A DNA stretch of 32,181 bases from JBBSHJ01 sp038253135. Lineage in GTDB: Bacteria; Actinomycetota; Actinomycetes; Mycobacteriales; QHCD01. Within the stretch, counting starts at the first letter, position 1, and every line of letters starts with the position of its first letter. Below are positions 20,872 through 29,600 of the stretch, piece after piece. The stretch spans positions 1 to 32,181 of the forward strand of contig JBBSHJ010000031.1 of assembly GCA_038253135.1 (NCBI GenBank), given 5' to 3'. The translations under genes were made by a program, and so were the position numbers. The notes beneath the pieces are model-generated. The model was not told where the DNA came from and searched no databases. It saw nothing but the letters and a program-made list of their open reading frames with translations.

Positions 20872-22560
20872 ATGCACCGCAGCGTCGCCGCCGGCGGACC
20901 GTCAGCCGCCGATCCCGAGTGGTTCCGCACCGCCGTCCTCTACGAGGTCTATGTCCGCAGCTTCGGCGATGCCAACAATGACGGCACCGGCGACCTCGAC
21001 GGGATCACCGAACGGCTGGATTACCTCGCGATGCTCGGCGTCGACGGCATCTGGCTGACGCCGTTCTACCCCTCGCCGATGGCCGACGGCGGCTACGACG
21101 TCGCCGATCCTCGCGCTGTCGACCCGAGCTTCGGCGACCTCGCCGCCTTCGACCGGCTGGTGGAGGCGGCCCACAGCCATGGCCTCGCGGTCGTCGTGGA
21201 CGTCGTACCGAATCACACCTCCGACCGGCACGAGTGGTTCACGGCCGCGCTCGCCGCCGGTCCCGGTGACCCGGAGCGCGATCGGTACATCTTCCGGCCC
21301 GGCAAGGGCGCCGACGGTGCCGAGCCACCCAACAACTGGCCGTCCGTCTTCGGCGGCCCGGCCTGGCATCGGGCCGCCGATGGCGAGTGGTATCTGCACC
21401 TCTTCGCGCCCGAGCAGCCGGATCTCAACTGGGCCAACCCCGAGGTGCTCGCCGACCTCGAGCACACCCTGCGATTCTGGCTTGACCGCGGCGTCGACGG
21501 GTTCCGGATCGACGTCGCGCACGGGATGGCCAAGCCGGCCGATCTGCCCGACCTGCCCGAAGAGGTCATCGAGCAACAGAAGCGCTGGGCGGAGATGCGC
21601 GAGCGCGAGGATCTCTTCGCCGAGCATGACGCGGACACACCGCCGAGCGAGGGCGAGGGCGACGCAGTCGTACCGTCGTCGGACCTCGACGAGGCGGCCG
21701 ACCCCCGCTGGGACAACGACGCCGTGCACGACATCCACCGGGCGGTACGCCGGGTGCTCGACCGTTACCCCGCCACGATGGCGGTCGGCGAGGTGTGGGT
21801 CCGCAACGACGAGCGGCTGGGCCGCTACGTACGCCCGGACGAGCTGCATCAGGCGTTCAACTTCCGGCTGCTGATGGCGAAGTGGAACGCGGCCGATCTG
21901 CGCGATGCGATCGAGAAGTCCGTCGCATCAATGGCCGCGTCCGGTGCCAGCCCCACCTGGGTGCTGTCCAACCACGACGTACCGCGTCATGTCACGCGTT
22001 ACGGAGGAGGAGCCCAGGGGGTACGGCGGGCGCGGGCGGGCGCCCTCCTCGAGCTGGCCCTGCCCGGCTCGGCGTACCTCTGGCAAGGCGATGAGCTCGG
22101 CCTCGCCGACGTCGACCTGCCGGATGAGGTGCTGCAGGACCCGGCCTGGGAGCGGTCCGGGCACACCATCCGGGGTCGGGACGGTTGCCGCGTGCCGCTG
22201 CCGTGGTCCGGCGACGTGCCGGCGTTCGGCTTCAACGCGGGTACGACGTCCTGGCTGCCGCAGCCGCCGGAGTGGTCCGCGCTCACGGCCGCCAGGCAGG
22301 CCGAGGATCCCGCCTCGATGCTGTCGCTCTACCGCACGCTGCTGGATCTGCGGCGCGAGCATCCGGCGATCAGCGGGGGCACCGTCGAGTGGTACGGCGC
22401 CCCGGAGGGCGCGATGGCGTTCCGCCGGCCGGGCGGGTTGATCTGCGCGGTCAACACCGGATCGACGCCGGTGCCGCTGCCACCGGGCGAGGTCCTCATC
22501 AGCAGCGTCCCCCTGGCCGGCGGCCAGCTCCCGAGCGACGCCGCGGTCTGGCTGATCTGA
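20872..22560 (+). CDS. aglA: GH13 alpha-glucosidase (AglA-type)
   Basis: The 562-residue enzyme starts at ATG 20872 with AAGGAG 5 nt upstream. It has the GH13 TIM-barrel regions in order: DVVPNHTS (region I), GFRIDVAHG with the nucleophile D214 (II), AVGEVW with the acid/base E307 (III), and LSNHDVPRH with D369 (IV). The QIYPRSF-like opening appears as YEVYVRSFGDANNDGTGDL, typical of oligo-1,6-glucosidase/trehalose-synthase-like members. A C-terminal beta domain follows. It hydrolyses or transfers alpha-glucosyl units, probably in glycogen, maltose or trehalose metabolism, in the cytoplasm (no signal peptide). It resembles Rv2471 in placement. Confidence 0.94.
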   Translation: MHRSVAAGGPSAADPEWFRTAVLYEVYVRSFGDANNDGTGDLDGITERLDYLAMLGVDGIWLTPFYPSPMADGGYDVADPRAVDPSFGDLAAFDRLVEAAHSHGLAVVVDVVPNHTSDRHEWFTAALAAGPGDPERDRYIFRPGKGADGAEPPNNWPSVFGGPAWHRAADGEWYLHLFAPEQPDLNWANPEVLADLEHTLRFWLDRGVDGFRIDVAHGMAKPADLPDLPEEVIEQQKRWAEMREREDLFAEHDADTPPSEGEGDAVVPSSDLDEAADPRWDNDAVHDIHRAVRRVLDRYPATMAVGEVWVRNDERLGRYVRPDELHQAFNFRLLMAKWNAADLRDAIEKSVASMAASGASPTWVLSNHDVPRHVTRYGGGAQGVRRARAGALLELALPGSAYLWQGDELGLADVDLPDEVLQDPAWERSGHTIRGRDGCRVPLPWSGDVPAFGFNAGTTSWLPQPPEWSALTAARQAEDPASMLSLYRTLLDLRREHPAISGGTVEWYGAPEGAMAFRRPGGLICAVNTGSTPVPLPPGEVLISSVPLAGGQLPSDAAVWLI

Positions 22561-22586
22561 CGGCCGAGCCGCGTGCCCGGCAGCGA

Positions 22587-23069
22587 TCAGCCCGGTGGCG
22601 TTAACCCGTACCGGGAGATCAGGTCCGGCAGCCACTCCGGTTCGCCGAACTGAAGGCCGTATCGCTCGGCCAGAGCGGGGATCTCGGCGAGATCGGACGG
22701 GTCGCCGGCGACCAGGTCGGCCAGTTCACGGAAGAAGTGTTCGAAGCCGGCCGGGCTGATGATCTCGATCATGCGGGCCGGCGTCGTACCGGCATTCCAC
22801 ATCGCGTGCATCTCCCCGCGCGGCTTGGTGATGTACCCGCCTGGGCCCAGGACGGCTTCCCGGGCCCCGGATCGGAATCCGATCTCTCCCTCAGTGACGA
22901 TGGAGTACTCGTCTTCTCGGGTGTGCAGGTGCGGGGGCACGAGCGAACCGACCGGGAACGGATGCTCGACCACCGACACCGCGCCCGTTGGTTTGCTCTT
23001 CCCACAGCTTGAATTGCACGCCGATCGAGCCCAGATCACACCCACCCTGCCGTCACCTGGCGGCAGCAC
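22587..23069 (-). CDS. Cupin-domain protein with two compensating frameshifts
   Basis: The 160-residue frame contains a single cupin: VEHPFPVGSLVPPHLHTREDEYSIVTEG supplies the metal-binding H-x-H-x-E pattern, and PRGEMHAMWNAG the second motif. The C-terminal ISPAGFEHFFRELADL is typical of actinobacterial cupins of unknown substrate. Residues from about 11 to 28 look wrong in this frame. In the next frame the same DNA reads DLGSIGVQFKLWEEQTNG, which fits the family. One base appears missing near 23045 and one extra G is present in AACGGGCGCG near 23007. The frame is restored, so a full-length protein with a garbled segment is made, or the sequence has errors. The GTG start has no ribosome site. 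Confidence 0.75.
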   Translation of the reverse strand: MLPPGDGRVGVIWARSACNSSCGKSKPTGAVSVVEHPFPVGSLVPPHLHTREDEYSIVTEGEIGFRSGAREAVLGPGGYITKPRGEMHAMWNAGTTPARMIEIISPAGFEHFFRELADLVAGDPSDLAEIPALAERYGLQFGEPEWLPDLISRYGLTPPG

Positions 23070-23225
23070 GGGTCAGTGGCGGAGGTTCTGCTGCGGTCAC
23101 CGCCATCGCCTGCTCTCGTGCACGGTGAGCCACACAGCACCGCCGCTCGTCGGCTCCGAAGTCACGCGCCCAGCGGTTGACGGCGTACATTCGCCGGGCC
23201 AAGGTGCCGCCCCATTCTCGCCCTG

Positions 23226-23575
23226 ATGGCCGCCGCGGCGATGTTGATCCGGGCCGGCTCGGGCAGCTGGTGGTCGATCGGTGAGCTCAACCTGGGTACG
23301 GCGCGCGGATCGGTGGGCCAGCGGGACCACGGCGGGCTGACCACCGCGACGGCGACGCTCGCGGGCGGTCCCGGACGCGGTCGATGTCGCGCTGCGGATC
23401 CACGGCCCGGACGGCGGAGCGCCGCGGTCCCGGCGGCGCGGCGACGCGGGTCATCGCCCGGTACAACCGCGGCCGCCACGACGCCGTGGTGGCCTTCCCC
23501 GTTTCCGGCTTCGACTACACCTACACGTTGCCACCGACCGCGGCGGTCACCCTTGCCACCTGGCCGGCGACGTAG
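23226..23575 (+). pseudogene. Degraded coding remnant, unknown family
   Basis: Three forward frames in turn show strong coding bias: SWWSIGELNLGTARGSVG up to about 23370, then VDVALRIHGPDGG, then RVIARYNRGRHDAVVAFPVS and FDYTYTLPPTAAVTLATWP to a TAG at 23573-23575. Two single-base shifts would join them. No start with a ribosome site is visible and I recognise no family. The flanking 23070-23225 shows nothing I can support. Confidence 0.35.
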
Positions 23576-23576
23576 C

Positions 23577-23784
23577 GCCGTACCGAACGATTCGAGGAAG
23601 ATCCGCCGGGTCGGTTGCAGTCGTCACGGCATCCGCCGAGAAAATCGCGCTCCGCATCGATCAGCCGGGGCCGCCCGGCGGCGGGGTCGAAGGCGACGCA
23701 GAGCGCGCGGCGAGCACCACCGGCGATCCGTGATCGGCGTACATGTCGCCACCGCAAAGCTCGCAGGTAGCGATGGCGCGGCAT
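23577..23784 (-). pseudogene. Small Cys-rich frame directly after ettA, frameshifted
   Basis: On the reverse strand an ATG follows the ettA stop directly. After three codons a one-base shift gives IATCELCGGDMYADHGSPVV, with a CxxC knuckle. A second shift leads to LCVAFDPAAGRPRLIDAERD and CRDDC. Together these would form a small zinc-ribbon-like protein of about 70 residues, co-transcribed with ettA. As written neither frame is complete. The family is unknown to me. Confidence 0.35.
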
Positions 23785-25455
23785 CTAGTCGCGGGTGAGT
23801 CGCCGGTACGTCGCCCGATGCGGTCGGGCCGCCTCCGCGCCCAGCCGCTCGAGCTTGTTGGCCTCGTAGTCGGCGAAGTTGCCCTCGAACCAGAACCACT
23901 GCGAATCGCCCTCGTAGGAAAGGATGTGGGTGGCGACGCGGTCGAGGAACCACCGGTCGTGCGAGGTGATCACGGCGCAACCGGGGAATTCCAACAGCGC
24001 GTTCTCCAGCGATGAGAGGGTTTCCACGTCGAGGTCGTTGGTGGGCTCGTCCAGCAGCAGCACGTTGCCGCCCTGCTTCAGGGTGAGAGCGAGGTTGAGC
24101 CGGTTGCGTTCTCCGCCGGAGAGCACGCTCGATGGTTTCTGCTGGTCAGGGCCCTTGAACCCGAACGCGCTGACATAGGCCCGCGAGGGCATTTCGACCC
24201 GGCCGACCTGGATGTAGTCGAGCTCGTCGGAGACGAGCTGCCAGACGTTCTTCTTGGGGTCGAGGCCGGACCGGCCCTGATCGACGTAGGAGAGCGTGAC
24301 CGTCTCCCCGACGGTGACCACGCCGTCGTCGGGCTTCTCCTCGCCCACGATCATCCGAAACAGCGTGGTCTTGCCGGTGCCGTTGGGGCCGATGACGCCG
24401 ACGATGCCGCCCCGCGGCAGCGTGAACGACAACCCGTCGAAGAGCAGCCGGTCGCCGAAGCCCTTCACCACCTCTTCCGCCTCGACGACCTTGGCGCCCA
24501 GCCGCGGGCCCGGCGGGATCTGGATCTCGTCGAAATCGAGCTTGCGGGTCTTCTCCGCCTCGGCCGCCATCTCTTCATAGCGCTGCAGGCGGGCCTTGCT
24601 CTTGGCCTGCCGTCCGCGGGCGTTCTGCCGCACCCAGTCGAGCTCCTCGGCCAGGCGGCGCTGGCGCTTCGCGTCACGCTGGCCCTCGACCTTGAGCCGG
24701 GCCCCCTTGGTCTCGAGGTAGGTCGAGTAGTTGCCCTCATACGGATAGAGCCGACCGCGGTCGACCTCGAGGATCCACTGGGCGACGTTGTCCAGGAAGT
24801 AGCGATCGTGCGTCACGGCCAGCACGGCGCCTGGGTACTGCGCGAGGTGCTGCTCCAGCCACTGCACGCTCTCGGCGTCGAGGTGGTTGGTCGGCTCGTC
24901 GAGCAGGAGCAGGTCCGGTTGCTGCAGCAAGAGCTTGCACAGCGCGACGCGCCGCCGCTCGCCGCCGGACAGCGTGCTGACGTCGGCGTCGCCGGGCGGG
25001 CACCGCAGCGCGTCCATCGCCTGCTCGAGCTGTGAGTCGAGCTCCCAGCCGTTGACGTGCTCGATCTTCTCCATCAGATCGCCCTGCTCGGCCATCAGGG
25101 AGTCGAAGTCGGCGTCCGGCTCGCCCATCGCCGCGCTGACCTCCTCGAATCGCTTGAGCAGGCCGCGGGTCTCTGCGACCGCCTCCTCGACGTTGCCGCG
25201 CACGTCGAGCTCCTCGGTCAGCGGCGGCTCCTGCTCCAGGATGCCGACGGTGTACCCAGGGCTGAGCCGCGCGTCTCCGTTGGAGGGCTGGTCGAGCCCG
25301 GCCATGATCTTGAGCACGCTTGACTTGCCGGCGCCGTTCGGGCCGACGACGCCGATCTTCGCTCCCGGCAGGAACGCCAACGTGACGTCGTCCAGGATGA
25401 CCTTGTCGCCGTGCGCCTTGCGCACCTTGCGCATTGAATAGATGTACTGCGCCAC
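23785..25455 (-). CDS. ettA: EttA-type ABC-F translational ATPase
   Basis: The 556-residue protein has two ABC domains and no membrane segments. GTG 25455 gives the family N-terminus AQYIYSMRKVRKAHGDK, with GAGGA 9 nt upstream. Walker A motifs are GPNGAGKSS (38-46) and GPNGTGKTT. Both signatures (LSGGERRRVAL and LSGGERNRLNL) and Walker B motifs (LLLLDEPTNHLD and VLLLDEPTNDLD) are intact. The arm insertion after the first Walker A and the inter-domain P-site linker (RGRQAKSKARLQRYEEM) mark EttA. It binds the ribosomal E site and gates early elongation according to energy charge. The placement upstream of SSB-like and downstream of glbO/aglA matches Rv2477c. Confidence 0.95.
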   Translation of the reverse strand: MAQYIYSMRKVRKAHGDKVILDDVTLAFLPGAKIGVVGPNGAGKSSVLKIMAGLDQPSNGDARLSPGYTVGILEQEPPLTEELDVRGNVEEAVAETRGLLKRFEEVSAAMGEPDADFDSLMAEQGDLMEKIEHVNGWELDSQLEQAMDALRCPPGDADVSTLSGGERRRVALCKLLLQQPDLLLLDEPTNHLDAESVQWLEQHLAQYPGAVLAVTHDRYFLDNVAQWILEVDRGRLYPYEGNYSTYLETKGARLKVEGQRDAKRQRRLAEELDWVRQNARGRQAKSKARLQRYEEMAAEAEKTRKLDFDEIQIPPGPRLGAKVVEAEEVVKGFGDRLLFDGLSFTLPRGGIVGVIGPNGTGKTTLFRMIVGEEKPDDGVVTVGETVTLSYVDQGRSGLDPKKNVWQLVSDELDYIQVGRVEMPSRAYVSAFGFKGPDQQKPSSVLSGGERNRLNLALTLKQGGNVLLLDEPTNDLDVETLSSLENALLEFPGCAVITSHDRWFLDRVATHILSYEGDSQWFWFEGNFADYEANKLERLGAEAARPHRATYRRLTRD

Positions 25456-25552
25456 CGGTGGGAATCCTCGCTCGCTCGTCGATCGGAAGGCCTGCCGGCC
25501 CACTCCGCGACCCAGTCTTTCAGCCCGATGGCGCTCGCCGCATGTCAGCCCG

Positions 25553-26008
25553 TCAGCCGGCCATGGCGACGCCGTACTCGTCCTCCTCCGGCGGCGCCTG
25601 CTCGTCCGGCGGCGCCTGCTCGGCGGACGGTACGTCGACCTGTTCGGCCGGTGCCGCGTCGCGACGTCGACGGCGTACGTCGACCGGATTCCACGCCAGG
25701 CTGGCACCGACACCGTCCGCGCCCATCTCGACGTTCTCGCGTGAGTTGCCGTCCTTGTCCGTCCACGTGTTGGTCTTCAGCGGACCGTAGACGATGACGC
25801 GATCGCCCTTGCGCAGCGACGCGACGACGTTCATCGCCATGCGGTCCCAGCACACCACGTTGACGAACAGTGCCGGCCCGTCGACCCACTCCCCCGACTT
25901 GTTCGGAAAGCGCGGCGTGGACGCCACGCGAAAGCGCGCGCCACCGCCGCGCAACGCGATCGGATCGCCGCACAGATTGCCCTGGACCGTCGTCGTTCCC
26001 TCTCTCAT
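25553..26008 (-). CDS. ssb: Single-stranded DNA-binding protein
   Basis: The 151-residue protein starts at ATG 26008. It has the OB fold: TTTVQGNLCGDPIAL, FRVASTPRF, WVDGPALFVNVVCWDRMAMNV, SLRKGDRVIVYGPL and the ending of the fold near VGASLAWNP. The C-terminal tail is acidic and Pro/Gln-rich but lacks the DDxPF tip that recruits partners in the main SSB. It is thus more like the second, paralogous actinobacterial SSB (Rv2478c-like) than the essential one. It probably binds ssDNA in the cytoplasm. It lies 97 bp upstream of ettA on the same strand. The second ATG codon was chosen over the GTG just before it. Confidence 0.92.
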   Translation of the reverse strand: MREGTTTVQGNLCGDPIALRGGGARFRVASTPRFPNKSGEWVDGPALFVNVVCWDRMAMNVVASLRKGDRVIVYGPLKTNTWTDKDGNSRENVEMGADGVGASLAWNPVDVRRRRRDAAPAEQVDVPSAEQAPPDEQAPPEEDEYGVAMAG

Positions 26009-26140
26009 CACTCCACCTCTCCGCCGACGCTCGCGGCGCTGGCCTCTACCGTGCGGCAGGACAGAGCGGCTCGGGGCGACTGCGGACGACCTGTGGACGG
26101 GGACGCCGGCTGTGGATGAACCGCCACGTCAACGCGCGCG

Positions 26141-26167
26141 TTGTGCTATCCGGCCGACCGATATCCT
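26141..26167 (+). promoter_or_regulatory. Possible tRNA-Arg promoter
   Basis: TATCCT (26162-26167) lies 11 nt before the tRNA and fits a -10. TTGTGC (26141-26146) is a possible -35, but the 15-nt spacer is short. Confidence 0.35.
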
Positions 26168-26178
26168 GGGCTGGTCCA

Positions 26179-26251
26179 GCGCCCGTAGCTCAGCGGATAG
26201 AGCAGGTGCCTTCTAAGCACTTGGTCGCAGGTTCGATTCCTGCCGGGCGCG
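26179..26251 (+). tRNA. tRNA-Arg(UCU)
   Basis: Acceptor arms GCGCCCG (26179-26185) and CGGGCGC (26244-26250) pair fully, with discriminator G26251. The anticodon stem GGTGC/GCACT encloses CTTCTAA, giving anticodon UCU. The T-arm is GCAGG-TTCGATT-CCTGC. CCA is not encoded, unlike in tRNA-Gly above. The gene lies between the divergent ssb and ABC-exporter genes. Confidence 0.95.
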
Positions 26252-26608
26252 CGTCACGTGAGCCGGCCGAGCTGGTCGCCTGGCCATATAAGGCCAGCCA
26301 ATAAGTGGGATAGCCGCAATATTTGGTGGCGGTCCGGCGGTTGCGCCGGGGTACAGTTGACATCTGTCAGATCCGGACTTTTCGCGGGGTATTCCTTACG
26401 ACACACACCAGCGGCCTCCACTTCCCTGGCCATCATGCTGGTCCTTCTCGTCCTCGGCATCGCAGATCCAGTCCCGCCGTCGGCGACTCCTGACCAGCAA
26501 TTAGTCCCGAAATCCCACGACACAGCCACGTCCGCGGCTACCCGTGTGCTCGAAACGGGTCGGGCCGCGGCGCGGCTGCGCCGTGCCCAATTCCCCGAAA
26601 GGCAACCC
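26252..26608. other. 357-bp spacer between tRNA-Arg and the ABC exporter
   Basis: The frame of the ABC exporter is open upstream into this spacer but shows no family similarity or better start. It contains a short hairpin after the tRNA (26280-26297) and a TGACA-TC-TGTCA palindrome at 26358-26369 that overlaps a perfect -35-like TTGACA (26357-26362). No well-placed -10 follows. The spacer is visibly more AT-rich than its neighbours. Confidence 0.5.
26280..26297. terminator. Hairpin downstream of tRNA-Arg
   Basis: CTGGCC (26280-26285) and GGCCAG (26292-26297) pair perfectly around ATATAA, 28 bp after the tRNA. There is no T-tract, so terminator function is uncertain, though many actinobacterial terminators lack one. 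Confidence 0.4.
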
Positions 26609-29600
26609 GTGAGCAACAGCAGTGTCGACGTCGAGCCGGAAACGACGTCGAACCACAGGACCGCGCTGCCCGAGCGGGCGGCCGAGGAGCCTCCTCATAC
26701 GAGCTGGATCCGCCGCCTCGCCCCCTACATCAAGGAGCAGCGTCGCTCGCTGATCCTCGCCCTCGTCTCGGTCGGCATCTGGGTCGCGACCGTAACCGGC
26801 GTGCCGCTGATCCAGAAAGTGCTTGTCGACGGCGTCATCATTTCGCACCACCACCGGTTCGCCCCGTGGATCGCGCTGCTTCTCGCCGTGGCCGTCGCCC
26901 GGTTCCTGACCTCCGCGCTCTGGCGATATTCCGGCGGCAAGATGTCGCTGAAGGTGCAGAGCCGGATCCGTGCAGACGTCTATGACACCTTGCAGCGCCT
27001 CGATTTCTCCGGGCACTCGCGGATGCAGAGCGGCCAGCTGGTCTCTCGCGCCAACACTGATCTGCGGCTCGTGCAACAGCTGGTGTCCTGGATCCCCATG
27101 GTCGCCGGCAACCTCGTCCGGATCGGGCTGGCACTTGTCGTCATGCTGGTCCTCTCCCCCGTCCTTGCCGCCGTGGTCATCGGCGTGCTCTGCCTCGTCT
27201 TCTTCGTCATCCGGCACGACAAGGGGCGGGTGTACGCCGCCGGCTGGGACGCGCAGCAGCGTGAGGCGAATATGACGACCGAGGTCGAGGAGGCCGTTAC
27301 CGGTGTGCGGGTCGTGCGGGCCTTCGGGCAGGAGCACTCCGAGCTGAAGCGCTTCACCGAGAGCCTGCTGGAGATGTACCGCGCCCGCGTGCGCGCGGTG
27401 CGGATGCGGGCGCCGTTCCTGGCGTCGCTGCAGATGGTGCCGATGGCCGGGCAGGTCATCGTGCTGCTCGTCGGCGGGCTGCTCGCCCTGCACGGACATC
27501 TCACCGTCGGTACGTTCCTCGCCTTCTCCGGTTATCTCGCCGACCTGTCGGGTACGACGCGCGTGCTCGGCTCGGTCCTCACGATGGGCCCGCAATGCCG
27601 GGCCGCGGTCGAGCGCATCGGGGAGATCCTCGACCTGCGTCCCGACATCACCGACCCGGTCCAGCCGAGCACGCCGAAATCCCAGCCCGGCTCGGTCGAT
27701 TTCCGCAATGTCTCGTTCGCCTATGCGGATGGGAACGGCGATCAGGTCCTCACAGACTTCACCCTGTCGGTGACGCCGGGCGAGACCGTCGCCTTGGTCG
27801 GGCCGTCAGGATGCGGAAAGTCCACGGCGCTGGCCCTGGCGCCGCGATTCTTCGACGCCGCCACCGGGTCGGTGCGCGTCGACGGCCAGGACGTGCGGGA
27901 CTGGAGCCTGCGCGACCTGCGCGAGCGGATCGGCATGGTCTTCGAGGACAGCTTCCTTTTCTCCGACTCGGTCAGGGCCAATATCGCGTATGGCCGTCCG
28001 GACGCCTCGATGGACGAGGTCGAGACGGCGGCCCGCGCGGCGGCCGCCGACGAATTCATCGCCGAGCTGCCCGACGGTTACGGCACGGTCGTCGGCGAGC
28101 AGGGCCTGACCCTGTCCGGCGGGCAGCGGCAGCGGGTGGCGCTCGCGCGCGCACTGCTGACCCGGCCGGGAATCCTGCTGCTGGATGACGCGACGTCCTC
28201 GGTCGACGTACAGGTCGAGAAGGAGATCCACGACAATCTCGAGCCGCTGCTGTGCGGCCAGACCGTCGTCGTCGTCGCGTATCGGGCGTCGACCGTGCTG
28301 CTGGCCGACCGGGTCGTCGTCGTCGACGGCGGCACGGTTGTCGACGAGGGCTCGCACGACGAGCTGCTGGCTCGCTCGGCGCGTTATCGCGAGCTCTTCG
28401 GCGATCAGGACGACACCGACACCAGCGGCGAGCACGCCGACCGTGTGACCGCCTCGGCCTGGCAGTCCCGCCTTGACGCGACCGGCACCCCGCCGGCGCT
28501 GATCGGCGACGTCATGACACCGCACCTGCGGGCCCGGATCGACGCGCTGCCGCCGGCTGATGACGATCCCCGCCTCGATGTCGTCGCGGCGGCGGACGAG
28601 CGCGGCGAATTCAGCCTGAAGGAATTCTTGCGGCACTGGAAGAAGCCCCTGCTGGTCGGATTGGCGCTGGTGCTCATGGATGCCGCGGTCGGGCTGGTCG
28701 GACCGTTGCTGGTCCGCGCCGGAGTCGACAACGGCATGTTGGGCCATTCCGCACCGAAGCTGTACGCCGTGTGCGGCGTCTTCGCAATCCTCATCGCCTT
28801 CCTGTGGTGGGACATGCGCGCGGAGACATCGTGGACCGGGCGCACGACCGAGCGGTTGCTGCTGAATTTGCGGCTGCGCATCTTCGGGCACCTGCAGCGG
28901 CTCGGCGTCGACTATTACGACCGCACCCAAGCCGGGCGGACCATGACCCGGATGACCTCCGACGTCGACACGGTTTCGGACCTGCTGCAGGTCGGGCTGA
29001 TCAACGCGCTGGTCAGCGTCGCATCATTCCTCGGAATGGCCGGCGTGATCATCTCCCTCGACTGGCGCCTGGCGCTGGTCGTGCTGGCCGTCGTACCCCC
29101 GGCCGCGTTCGCGACCGTGTGGTACCGCCGCCGTGCCTCCAAGGCGTACGACGAGATGCGCGAGCGCACCTCGCTGCTGAATACCTACCTGCAGGAGAGC
29201 CTCGCCGGTATCCGCGTCACCCAGGCTTATCGCCGCGAGGCCGAGAATTCCCGCCGGTTCGCCAGGCTGGGCGACAACTACCTCGAGTCCAGCACCTACG
29301 GCACCTTCACCACGTCGGTGTACGTCGCCTCGATCGAGCTCCTGTCAGTCGTCGCGGTCGCTGTGGTGCTCGCGGTGGGCGGCCAGATGGTGACCCACGG
29401 CGCGCTGCAGATCGGCGTGCTGCTCGCGTTCTTGCTGTATCTCGCGCAGGTCTTCGCGCCGGTGCAGCAGCTGTCGAGCGTCTTCGACGTCTACCAGCGG
29501 GCCCGGTCGGGTCTGGTGCGGATCAAGGAACTGCTCGCCACCGAGTCGTCGACCCCGGTGGCCGACGACGCCGAGCCGGTCGAGGACGTCCGGGGCGAGA

